Assembly (NCBI GenBank): GCA_031255375.1
Contig: JAIRSP010000031.1
Coordinates: 1 to 7,013, forward strand
Origin: Endomicrobium sp.
GTDB lineage: Bacteria > Elusimicrobiota > Endomicrobiia > Endomicrobiales > Endomicrobiaceae
Direction of reading: 5' to 3'
DNA: 7,013 nucleotides
A model generated the notes under the pieces. That model was not told the origin of the DNA. It ran no database searches and was given only the letters and a program-made list of their open reading frames with translations. Both the position numbers and the translations under genes were made by a program. The first letter of the stretch is position 1, and each line of letters opens with the position of its first letter. Positions 1 to 6,420 of the stretch are shown here, in pieces.

Positions 1-392
1 TTTCTCCTGCTATTGGTGGTATTATCATAGGATATGAGGTTGGAAGAGTTTTAGGTATTCGCTCTATATTTACGGAAAGAACTAATGGTATAGTTTGTTT
101 GAGAAGAGGTTTTTCTATTAACAAAGATGAAAAGGTTTTGATTGTTGAAGACGTTATAACGACAGGTCTTTCAAGTACCGAAGTAATTAACTCAGTCAAA
201 TGTGTTGGAGCTACCGTTGTTGCAGTTGCGTCACTTGTTGATAGAAGTGATGGTAAAATTAATTTTGGAGTTCCTAAATTTTCAATTTTAAGGTTAGAGG
301 TTAAAAATTATGAAAAATATAATTGTCCTATGTGTAAACTAGGTAGCGTAGCAATAAAGCCTGGAAGCAGGACTGACTGTATTATAGAATAA
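1..392 (+). CDS. pyrE: Orotate phosphoribosyltransferase, 3' part (5' end outside the window)
   Basis: PyrE joins orotate to PRPP to give orotidine 5'-monophosphate, the fifth step of UMP synthesis, in the cytosol. The frame is open from base 3, so 129 residues and a TAA stop are visible. Visible in order: SPAIGGIIIGYE, a conserved core strand; FTER, then LRRGF; the PRPP-binding loop VLIVEDVITTG at about residues 47-57 of the visible part; and a C-terminus with CPMCK and KPGSR. That C-terminal pair is typical of one PyrE branch found in several phyla. The usual TTGGS ending of the PRPP loop reads TTGLS here, a mild change. About 60-75 N-terminal residues are probably missing, judged from the usual length near 190-210. 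A gap of 99 bases separates it from purM, so co-transcription is possible but not shown. The family assignment is secure. Confidence 0.93.
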   Translation, partial: SPAIGGIIIGYEVGRVLGIRSIFTERTNGIVCLRRGFSINKDEKVLIVEDVITTGLSSTEVINSVKCVGATVVAVASLVDRSDGKINFGVPKFSILRLEVKNYEKYNCPMCKLGSVAIKPGSRTDCIIE

Positions 393-476
393 GATAATAC
401 AATTAAATTTGTTAGTAAATATTGATTTATTTGATTGTTTTTTAAAATATGAGAATGTTTGTTATTTATATTTATT

Positions 477-480
477 GGAG
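477..480 (+). promoter_or_regulatory. Ribosome binding site that sets the purM start
   Basis: GGAG lies 11 bases before the ATG at 492. The frame is open further upstream to a TTG at 459, but that start has no such site and would add 11 residues (beginning LFIFIGDN) that do not look like PurM. The ATG start gives MLYKKFGVDID, which matches the usual YKxxGVDID start of the family. Confidence 0.6.
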
Positions 481-491
481 ACAATTTTTTT

Positions 492-1451
492 ATGTTGTAT
501 AAAAAATTTGGTGTTGATATTGATACTGGCAATGAATTTGTAAATCGATTAAAAAAAAAGTTTTCAAAAATTGGTGGTTTTGGCGGGGTTTTCCCAATCG
601 CAGATACGAAATACAATCTTGTAAGTTCAGCTGATGGTGTAGGAACAAAATTAAAACTTGCATTTTTATTTAATAAACACGACACAATTGGCATAGACTT
701 GGTTGCGATGAATGTTAATGATCTAATATGCTTAGGTGCAAAGCCACTTTTTTTTTTAGATTATTTTGCTTGTGGAAAATTAGATATAAAACTTGTCGAA
801 CAGGTGATTAATGGTATATCTAATGGGTGTGAATTGTCTGGATCACAACTTATTGGCGGAGAAACAGCTGAAATGCCTGATTTTTATAAAAGTGGCGAAT
901 ATGATTTAGCCGGATTTTCTGTAGGTATAATTGAAAAAGGAAGAGAAATTTACGGGAATAAAATAAAAAAAGGCGATGTTGTAATAGGTCTGCCGTCGAG
1001 TGGCCCTCATTCAAATGGATATTCTCTTATAAGAAAAATTTTTTCCAATAGTGAACTAAATAAGTACTCCGAACAGCTTCTTATGCCTACAAAAATTTAT
1101 GTCAGAGAAATTCTTTCTGCTATTGATAAATTTAATTCAAAAAAACAATGTATAACTGGTATTGCGCATATCACTGGCGGTGGTTTTTATGATAAAATAG
1201 CTAGGATATTGCCTAAAAAAAATATTAGAGTTGTTATTGAAAAAAAATCATGGGAGATTCCAGAAATTTTCAAAATAATACAAAGAAAATGTGGAATTAA
1301 TGAAATTGGTATTTATAGAACATTAAACATGGGGATAGGAATGATTTTAATAGTGTCAGATGAGATAGCTCTGACAATAAAAAAATTTTTTGATGGATCA
1401 AAAATAATAGGCTATGTAGAAAAAGGAGAAAATAGCGTTAAAATTGTATGA
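492..1451 (+). CDS. purM: Phosphoribosylformylglycinamidine cyclo-ligase (AIR synthetase)
   Basis: PurM closes the imidazole ring of purines: it uses ATP to turn FGAM into AIR in the cytosol. The protein is 319 residues. Visible: the N-terminal YKKFGVDIDTGN; GGFGG (28-32); the phosphate-binding DGVGTKLKLA (48-57); GIDLVAMNVNDL (67-78); the segment IGGETAEMP (121-129); SSGPHSNGYS (169-178); HITGGG (226-231); and NMGIGM (279-284). Together these cover both domains of the family. It is somewhat shorter than E. coli PurM (about 345); the linker between NRLKKKF and GGFGG appears about ten residues shorter than usual. The F normally before NMGIGM is L278. The stop codon overlaps the purN start in ATGA, so translation of the two is probably coupled. 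A 10-T run at 748-757 and a 9-A run at 551-559 are in-frame. Assignment is very secure; the chosen start rests on the GGAG site and on family alignment. Confidence 0.96.
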   Translation: MLYKKFGVDIDTGNEFVNRLKKKFSKIGGFGGVFPIADTKYNLVSSADGVGTKLKLAFLFNKHDTIGIDLVAMNVNDLICLGAKPLFFLDYFACGKLDIKLVEQVINGISNGCELSGSQLIGGETAEMPDFYKSGEYDLAGFSVGIIEKGREIYGNKIKKGDVVIGLPSSGPHSNGYSLIRKIFSNSELNKYSEQLLMPTKIYVREILSAIDKFNSKKQCITGIAHITGGGFYDKIARILPKKNIRVVIEKKSWEIPEIFKIIQRKCGINEIGIYRTLNMGIGMILIVSDEIALTIKKFFDGSKIIGYVEKGENSVKIV

Positions 1452-2044
1452 TAGTAAAACGTATTTGTGTTTTTGCATCTGGGAATGGATCAAATTTACA
1501 ATCAATAGTAAATTCGACTAATCATGGAGTCTTAAAAGGATTAGCAAGTGTTGTTTTGGTTATTTCGGATAATAATAATGCATATGCACTTGAGAGAGCA
1601 AAAAAAGAAAATATAAGATCCATCTGCATAGAAGATAAGAAATTTGAAAATGATAAATTTTTTAATGATGTTATACTTGATGAACTTTATAATATGAGTA
1701 TAGACATTATTTGTCTTGCTGGTTATTTGAAACTTATAAATAAAAAGATAATAAAAAAATATCGTGGTAGAATTTTAAATGTTCATCCATCACTTTTGCC
1801 AAAGTTTGGTGGTAAGGGGATGTATGGCAACTATGTTCATGAAGCTGTTGTGAAATCTGGGGAGCATATTTCAGGAGCAACTGTGCACATCGTAGATGAA
1901 AATTATGATACTGGAGAAATAATATTACAAAAAAAAATAAAAATTTTTAAAAATGATACATCGAACGATGTGTCAAAAAAGGTCTTGGGTATTGAGCATA
2001 GAATATATCCTAAAGCAATAAAAAAAATAATAAAAAATTTATGA
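1448..2044 (+). CDS. purN: Phosphoribosylglycinamide formyltransferase (GAR transformylase)
   Basis: PurN moves a formyl group from 10-formyl-tetrahydrofolate to GAR, giving FGAR, the third step of purine synthesis. The protein is 198 residues, close to the family norm. Visible: the phosphate-binding loop FASGNGSNLQ (9-18); ICLAGYLKLI (88-97); the active-site segment NVHPSLLP with N111 and H113; and SGATVHIVDE (142-151) followed by DTG, carrying the expected catalytic aspartate (D150 by position). The loop after HPSLLPKF reads GGKGMYG, a form found in several non-proteobacterial groups rather than in the E. coli type. The start overlaps the purM stop by four bases, so the two are likely one translational unit. 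The C-terminus is lysine-rich. It has the same fold as the Fmt formyltransferase domain encoded 2 kb downstream, but its short length and GAR-type motifs make it PurN. Confidence 0.95.
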   Translation: MIVKRICVFASGNGSNLQSIVNSTNHGVLKGLASVVLVISDNNNAYALERAKKENIRSICIEDKKFENDKFFNDVILDELYNMSIDIICLAGYLKLINKKIIKKYRGRILNVHPSLLPKFGGKGMYGNYVHEAVVKSGEHISGATVHIVDENYDTGEIILQKKIKIFKNDTSNDVSKKVLGIEHRIYPKAIKKIIKNL

Positions 2045-2115
2045 TCAAATATATTATTACTATAATGGTAATTAATAATGTTGATTTTTATATTTTGTAT
2101 TACGTAGTTATATAA

Positions 2116-2146
2116 TTGTATTATTGATAGTTAGTAGTGATATAAA
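2116..2146 (+). promoter_or_regulatory. Candidate purB promoter (weak)
   Basis: The 124-base gap before purB contains TGATATAAA at 2138-2146, an extended -10 form, with TTGTAT at 2116-2121 as a possible -35 at a long 19-base spacing. A TATAAT at 2111-2116 and another at 2061-2066 are alternatives without a good -35. Such sequences arise often by chance in DNA this AT-rich, so only the general idea that purB has its own promoter is supported. Confidence 0.25.
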
Positions 2147-2168
2147 AATATAAAAAAGAGGGAAAAAC

Positions 2169-3461
2169 ATGATATTGCGTTATAGCGAACCAGAGATGTC
2201 TAAAATTTGGTCCGATGAAAATAGATTTAAAAAAATGCTTGATGTAGAAATTTTTGCGGTTGAAGCAATGTCAAAATTTGGAACTGTTCCAATTGAAGCG
2301 GTTGAAACAATAAAGAGAAAGGCAAAAATTAATATAAATAGAATTAATGAAATTGAATCCGTTGTTAAACATGATGTAATATCATTTTTAACGGCTATTT
2401 CCGAAGTTATTGGTTACGATAGTAGATTTTTACATCTTGGCATGACATCTTCTGACGTTTTGGATACGGCTAGTGCTGCTCAGTTAAAAGAGTCTATAAA
2501 TTTACTTATTGATGAAACTAAAAAATTAGATATTATAATATGTGAATTAGCAAATAAATACAAAAAAACTCCAATGATCGGTAGAACACATGGTATTCAC
2601 GCAGAACCGATGACATTTGGATTGAAAATAGCATCTTGGCATTGTGAAATTTTAAGATCTTTAGATAGGCTTAATTTTGGACTAAAAACGGTAAGTTATG
2701 GAAAAATATCTGGAGCTGTAGGCACCATGGCAAATATAGATCCAAGAGTTGAGGAATATGTGTGTCAAAAAATGGGATTAAATGTTGAACCTGTGTCAAC
2801 GCAGGTTATCCCTCGCGATAGGTATTCTATTTATTTTTCTATACTTGCACACGTTGGTTCAATGCTTGAAAGAATTTCTACTGAAATAAGACATTTGCAA
2901 AGAACAGAAATATCAGAACTTGAAGAGCCTTTTACTACTGGGCAAAAAGGATCATCGGCAATGCCGCATAAAAAAAATCCGATAATTTCTGAAAATATAT
3001 GTGGATTATCAAGAGTTTTGAGAGGATATGCTTTTACTTCAATGGAAAACATTGCGTTGTGGCATGAACGAGATATAAGTCATTCTTCTGCTGAAAGAAT
3101 TATACTTCCTGATGCTTCGATAATTTTACATCATATGCTTGTCAAAATGAAGAATTTATTATTAGGGCTAAATGTTTATTCTGATAATATGAAATCGAAT
3201 TTAGATAAAACAAAAAATGTTATTTTTTCTGGTGTATTATTAATTTCTCTTGTTAATAAAGGTGTTCCAAGGGAGAATGCATATTCTATAGTTCAAAATA
3301 TAGCTTTTTGTGCAAAAAATAATAAAATTACCGTAGAAAAAGCATGTATTCTTGATAAGGAAATAAATAAATTTTTGACTGCTGAAGAAATAAGAAAAAG
3401 CTGTGATATTAATTTACATTTAAAAAATGTTGACTATATTTTTAGAAGGGCTTTTAAATAA
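2169..3461 (+). CDS. purB: Adenylosuccinate lyase
   Basis: PurB cleaves fumarate from two substrates: SAICAR, giving AICAR in IMP synthesis, and adenylosuccinate, giving AMP. It is a cytosolic homotetramer in the fumarase/aspartase superfamily. The 430-residue length matches the short B. subtilis type (about 431). Visible: KHDV with H68; H89; TSSDVLDT (93-100); the catalytic TH pair T140-H141; SGAVGT (181-186); the family signature GSSAMPHKKNP (261-271) with the mobile-loop serine S263 and K268; and WHERDISHSS (298-307). H68, H89, H141 and S263 fall at the positions known for the B. subtilis enzyme. The start has a clear GAGGGA site at 2158-2163, five bases before ATG. It is separated from purN by 124 bases and probably has its own promoter. 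The first residues, MILRYSEPEMSKIW, are typical. Confidence 0.97.
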   Translation: MILRYSEPEMSKIWSDENRFKKMLDVEIFAVEAMSKFGTVPIEAVETIKRKAKININRINEIESVVKHDVISFLTAISEVIGYDSRFLHLGMTSSDVLDTASAAQLKESINLLIDETKKLDIIICELANKYKKTPMIGRTHGIHAEPMTFGLKIASWHCEILRSLDRLNFGLKTVSYGKISGAVGTMANIDPRVEEYVCQKMGLNVEPVSTQVIPRDRYSIYFSILAHVGSMLERISTEIRHLQRTEISELEEPFTTGQKGSSAMPHKKNPIISENICGLSRVLRGYAFTSMENIALWHERDISHSSAERIILPDASIILHHMLVKMKNLLLGLNVYSDNMKSNLDKTKNVIFSGVLLISLVNKGVPRENAYSIVQNIAFCAKNNKITVEKACILDKEINKFLTAEEIRKSCDINLHLKNVDYIFRRAFK

Positions 3462-3476
3462 TTTTTTAAAAATTTA

Positions 3477-3482
3477 TATACT
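3477..3482 (+). promoter_or_regulatory. Possible -10 element for the tRNA gene
   Basis: TATACT lies 27 bases before the tRNA 5' end, the right distance for a start point around 3489 and a short leader removed by RNase P. No convincing -35 is seen. The surrounding sequence is almost pure A/T, so this is weak. Read-through from purB is the alternative. Confidence 0.2.
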
Positions 3483-3508
3483 ATAACATACGTATTTTAG
3501 GTATTATT

Positions 3509-3581
3509 AGGCAGTTAGCTCAGTTGGAAGAGCATTTCTCCTACAAAGAAAAGGTCGCAGGTTCGAGTCCTGCACTGCCTA
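3509..3581 (+). tRNA. tRNA-Val (anticodon UAC), with C at position 33
   Basis: A full cloverleaf can be folded by hand. Acceptor 3509-3515 pairs with 3574-3580 (7 of 7, first pair A-U). The D stem GCTC 3518-3521 pairs with GAGC 3530-3533 across a loop containing GG. The anticodon stem TTTCT 3535-3539 pairs with AGAAA 3547-3551 (5 of 5). The variable loop is five bases. The T stem GCAGG 3557-3561 pairs with CCTGC 3569-3573, with loop TTCGAGT. The discriminator is A at 3581, as expected for valine, and no CCA is encoded. The anticodon loop 3540-3546 reads CCTACAA: C32, C33, anticodon TAC, A37, A38. Every other invariant base I checked (T8, A14, GG in the D loop, TTC and A58 in the T loop) is present. 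Only U33 is replaced. It should read GUN valine codons, mainly GUA and GUU. Confidence 0.93.
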
Positions 3582-3642
3582 TTTTATGCGAAATTTAATA
3601 GTCTATTTTTAAAAAAGATATTATTTGTTTTTGATATAAAAT

Positions 3643-4137
3643 ATGCCAATACTTGAAATCAAAAAATATGGAAATCCAATTTTAAGAATAAAATCAAAGA
3701 ACGTTATTGAAATTAATAATGATGTTGTAAAACTTTCTCGCGATATGATTGAAACAATGCGTTTATTTGATGGTGTTGGACTTGCTGCTCCGCAAGTTGG
3801 AATTTCAATAAATATTTGTGTTATTAGCATGAATTTAAATAAAAGTTTATCGATTGTTATGATAAATCCTATAATTATTTCATGGACTGAAGATAAAATA
3901 TTTGAAAAAGAAGGATGTTTATCTTTGCCAGGATTTTATGAAGATGTAAAACGTAATTATGGAATTGTTGTTCAGTATATGAATCTAAATGGTAAAGAAA
4001 AAAAAACAGAAGCTTATGGTTTATTATCAAGAATTATTCAACACGAAGTTGATCATTTAAATGCAAAGTTGTTTATAGACTATCTTCCAGAACAAAAAAA
4101 AATGTTTATAAAAAAAAAAATGAAAAACAGCGATTAA
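3643..4137 (+). CDS. def: Peptide deformylase
   Basis: Def removes the formyl group from the N-terminal formyl-methionine of new proteins as they leave the ribosome. It is a metal-dependent hydrolase. All three family motifs are present in the 164-residue product: GVGLAAPQVG (44-53), EGCLSLPG (90-97) with metal ligand C92, and QHEVDHL (133-139) with ligands H134 and H138 and catalytic E135. The length is normal. There is no clear Shine-Dalgarno sequence before ATG 3643, but an in-frame TAA at 3637-3639 excludes a longer start. The C-terminal tail is lysine-rich and encoded partly by 9-A and 11-A runs. Three bases separate its stop from fmt, so the two form an operon, the common def-fmt arrangement. 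It follows the tRNA gene by 61 bases and may be co-transcribed with it. Confidence 0.97.
   Translation: MPILEIKKYGNPILRIKSKNVIEINNDVVKLSRDMIETMRLFDGVGLAAPQVGISINICVISMNLNKSLSIVMINPIIISWTEDKIFEKEGCLSLPGFYEDVKRNYGIVVQYMNLNGKEKKTEAYGLLSRIIQHEVDHLNAKLFIDYLPEQKKMFIKKKMKNSD
4110..4120 (+). repeat. Run of 11 A inside the 3' end of def
   Basis: This is the longest homopolymer in the window. It encodes three lysines near the end of Def, and a 9-A run lies just upstream at 4094-4102. Other long in-frame runs in the window are 551-559 (9 A), 748-757 (10 T), 1929-1937 (9 A), 3998-4006 (9 A), 4743-4752 (10 A) and 5988-5996 (9 A). Confidence 0.9.
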
Positions 4138-4140
4138 TTA

Positions 4141-5082
4141 ATGAATATATTATTTTTTGGAACATCGTCAGTTTCAAGGTATTATCTTGAAGAATTATAT
4201 AAAAATAGTTATAAAATTTTAGTTGTTACAAAATTTGATAAAATTATATTTAATAAAAATAAAAGTATTCAATCAGAAGTAAAAACTTATGCAGTAGAAA
4301 ATAATATTGACTTTATACAAGTTGACGAATTTACAAATAATATCATCAACGAAATAAAAAAATTTAATGCAGATATAGGTATTGTTGTGTCTTATGGTAA
4401 GTTTATTCCAAGTAATATTTATAATATTCCGAAATTTAAAACTTTTAACATACATTTCTCTCTACTTCCTAAATTTAGAGGTGCGTCACCTGTACAGTAT
4501 GCTTTGTGCAATGGAGAAGTAGAAACTGGAGTATCATCATTTTTTATTGAAGATAATTTTGATACAGGTAATATAATAATTCAAAAAAAACTTACAATAG
4601 ATGCAAATGATACTGCATACAGTTTGCTTAATAGGCTTATTCAGCTAGGTATTACTGTTATGAACAATACTATTAAACTTCTTTATAATAATGAATATAA
4701 TGTAAGCCCACAAATTGGATCTCCAAGTTTTGCACCGTCTTTAAAAAAAAAAGATGGTTTGATTGATTGGGGCAAAAGTGCTAATGTTGTATATAATAAA
4801 TTTAGAGGATTATATGTTTGGCCAAATGTATATTCTGTGGTTAAATTTGGAAAACTTTCTGGTAAAAAAATTATATTTATAGAAATGGAAATATTTGACA
4901 ATTATTCTGTTAATAAAAATTTTGGGACAGTTCATTCTATCGAAAAAAATAGTGGCTTTATCGTGTTGTGCGCTGTTGGAAAAATTTTGATTACAAAGGT
5001 TAAAATTGAAAATAAACATATTATGTATGCATGGAATTTTATGCAAGGTAAGCAACTTTTAATAGGCGACAGTTTTTGCTAA
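4141..5082 (+). CDS. fmt: Methionyl-tRNA formyltransferase
   Basis: Fmt transfers a formyl group from 10-formyl-tetrahydrofolate to methionine on the initiator tRNA. The product is 313 residues, a normal length. Visible: an N-terminal Rossmann strand MNILFFGTSS; VSYGKFIP (83-90); the active-site segment FNIHFSLLPKFRGASPVQ (102-119) with N103, H105 and the SLLP loop; FDTG (140-143) after the acidic pair E137-D138; then the C-terminal tRNA-binding domain, entered near FAPSLKKKDGLIDW (197-210) and containing WPNVYS (227-232). The loop that in E. coli reads PDRPAGRGKK is the same length here but reads FDKIIFNKNK (32-41), losing the conserved Arg-Gly element. It starts three bases after def and is surely in the same operon. 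No clear Shine-Dalgarno sequence is seen, so it probably depends on coupling to def. A 10-A run at 4743-4752 encodes the lysines of SLKKKDG. Confidence 0.95.
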   Translation: MNILFFGTSSVSRYYLEELYKNSYKILVVTKFDKIIFNKNKSIQSEVKTYAVENNIDFIQVDEFTNNIINEIKKFNADIGIVVSYGKFIPSNIYNIPKFKTFNIHFSLLPKFRGASPVQYALCNGEVETGVSSFFIEDNFDTGNIIIQKKLTIDANDTAYSLLNRLIQLGITVMNNTIKLLYNNEYNVSPQIGSPSFAPSLKKKDGLIDWGKSANVVYNKFRGLYVWPNVYSVVKFGKLSGKKIIFIEMEIFDNYSVNKNFGTVHSIEKNSGFIVLCAVGKILITKVKIENKHIMYAWNFMQGKQLLIGDSFC

Positions 5083-5106
5083 AATAAAATTACCAAAGGA
5101 TATTGT

Positions 5107-5433
5107 ATGATAATTGAGGTAGATGAATTTAATTTTTCTAAGGAAGTTTTATTATCAAGCACTTTTGTTTTGGTTGATTTTTGGGCAACATGGTGTGGCC
5201 CATGTAAAATGCAATCTCCAATTATTGATGAACTTTCAAATGAATATAATGATATAATGAAAATAGTTAAAGTAAATGTTGATAACAATATGTCTTTATC
5301 AACAAGGTTTCAAATTACGTCAATACCATGTTTAATTTTGTTCAAAAATGGCTCTCCGTTACAAAAAATTGTTGGATTTAGATCAAAAAATGAAATAAAA
5401 AAAATTATCGATGATGTATTAAATATTAAATAA
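5107..5433 (+). CDS. trxA: Thioredoxin
   Basis: A small cytosolic disulfide reductase that reduces target proteins and is itself reduced by thioredoxin reductase. The product is 108 residues, the standard single-domain length. Visible: LVDFWATWCGPCK (22-34) with the redox pair C30 and C33 in the classical WCGPC; VNVDNN (57-62); the cis-proline P74 in TSIPCLILFKNG (71-82); and VGF (89-91) near the end. There is no signal peptide, so it is cytosolic. The residue after the cis-proline is Cys rather than the usual Thr, giving a third cysteine, C75. AAAGGA at 5095-5100, six bases before ATG, is a good ribosome binding site. It lies 24 bases after fmt and 36 before trxB, so the three probably share a transcript. 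Confidence 0.96.
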   Translation: MIIEVDEFNFSKEVLLSSTFVLVDFWATWCGPCKMQSPIIDELSNEYNDIMKIVKVNVDNNMSLSTRFQITSIPCLILFKNGSPLQKIVGFRSKNEIKKIIDDVLNIK

Positions 5434-5469
5434 TTTTGTCGTTTAATTTTTTTGAGGTTTTAAATTATA

Positions 5470-6387
5470 ATGATTTATGATGTTGTTATAATCGGTGGAG
5501 GTCCAAGTGGACTTTCTGCAGCAATTTATGCATCAAGGGCAATGTTAAAAACGTTACTCATAGAAAAAAAAGTATGTGGCGGTATGATGCTTGCAACTGA
5601 TAGAATTGATAATTATCCAGGGTTTAACAATGGTATCAGTGGATATGAACTTAGTACAAGGTTTGAAAAACAAGCAAGAAAATTTAATGTAAAATTAATA
5701 TATGATGAAGTTATTTCTGTTGAGTTTAATTCTTTTCCAAAAAAAGTTGTTACAAACGATTTGACTTATGAAGCTACAACCGTAATTATTGCTACTGGAA
5801 TGTCTTTTAAGAAAATGAATGTACCTGGTGAATCAAAGTTTATTGGTAAATGTATATCTTTTTGCGCGGTATGCGATGCTCCATTTTATAAAGATAAGAA
5901 TGTTTTAGTTGTTGGTGGAGGGGACTCCGCTGTTCAAGAGGCTATTTATCTATCAAAATTTGCAAAAAAAGTAACTATTATTTATAGAAAAAAAAAGTTA
6001 AGAGCTATGAAATTTCTTTTAGAAAAAATGACATTATGTAAAAATATATCTATTCTGTATAATAGTGTAATAAGAGAAATTATAGGAAAAGATATTATTG
6101 AAAAAATAATGATAGATAATCTAAAAAACAATAAAAGTGAATATTTATATGCTGATGCTATTTTTGTTTTTATAGGGTTAATACCAAACACTTCGTTTAT
6201 TTTTAATAGTAACATACTTGATGAAGAAAGGCACATTGTAACTACTGATGATATGAGCACATCTATTCCTGGTATTTTTTCATGTGGTGATGTTAGAAAA
6301 AGTAAGTCAAAACAAATTGTAATTGCTACATCTGATGGTGCACAAGCTGCTATTAGTGCGCAAAATTATATAGAAAATAAAATTTAA
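5470..6387 (+). CDS. trxB: Thioredoxin reductase (NADPH)
   Basis: A flavoenzyme that passes electrons from NADPH through FAD to thioredoxin. The 305-residue product matches the low-molecular-weight bacterial type. Visible: the FAD-binding GGGPSGLSAAIYASRA (9-24); ATG (108-110); the redox-active CAVCD with C132 and C135; the NADPH-binding VVGGGDSAVQEA (147-158); YRKKKLRA (172-179), where the family usually has HRRxxxRA for the NADPH phosphate; and the second FAD motif GIFSCGDVR (268-276). R173 and R178 are kept; the His is Tyr and the second Arg is Lys, so NADPH use is likely but not certain. GAGG at 5454-5457 lies 12 bases before ATG, a long spacing. Directly downstream of trxA, it completes a thioredoxin system; the trxA neighbour and CxxC spacing argue against related alkyl hydroperoxide or ferredoxin-NADP reductases. 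Confidence 0.95.
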   Translation: MIYDVVIIGGGPSGLSAAIYASRAMLKTLLIEKKVCGGMMLATDRIDNYPGFNNGISGYELSTRFEKQARKFNVKLIYDEVISVEFNSFPKKVVTNDLTYEATTVIIATGMSFKKMNVPGESKFIGKCISFCAVCDAPFYKDKNVLVVGGGDSAVQEAIYLSKFAKKVTIIYRKKKLRAMKFLLEKMTLCKNISILYNSVIREIIGKDIIEKIMIDNLKNNKSEYLYADAIFVFIGLIPNTSFIFNSNILDEERHIVTTDDMSTSIPGIFSCGDVRKSKSKQIVIATSDGAQAAISAQNYIENKI

Positions 6388-6420
6388 TTTATATTTAATC
6401 GATGAGCCTGTACGTGGTGT

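Noticed and set aside
416..430. 15-base sequence TAAATATTGATTTAT found both before purM and at 6483-6497 before polA
   Set aside because: About 0.3 such exact 15-base matches are expected by chance in DNA this AT-rich, and the two copies have no shared position relative to the genes. One overlaps the polA start codon.
459..491. Longer PurM start at TTG 459
   Set aside because: It adds 11 residues unlike PurM and has no ribosome binding site, while ATG 492 has GGAG at a workable distance and matches the family N-terminus.
308..694. Minus-strand open frame of 128 codons
   Set aside because: It runs opposite pyrE and purM, both well supported by motifs, and its own product shows no recognisable domain. 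The other minus-strand frames (such as 2831-3052, 3621-3830, 4810-5055, 5982-6260 and 6307-6549) fail for the same reason.
2053..2088. ATTAC/GTAAT hairpin followed by T-rich sequence after purN as a terminator
   Set aside because: The stem is five mostly A-T pairs and the T-rich part is distant and interrupted. A terminator may exist here but this is not enough to call one.
3460..3475. AATTTTTTAAAAATT palindrome after purB as a terminator
   Set aside because: It is made only of A and T and any stem would be very weak; such sequences are common here by chance.
1448..5082. A novel one-carbon gene cluster, because purN and fmt both use 10-formyl-tetrahydrofolate
   Set aside because: The two are 2 kb apart with purB and a tRNA between, each sits in its own ordinary context (purM-purN and def-fmt), and no folate gene is present.
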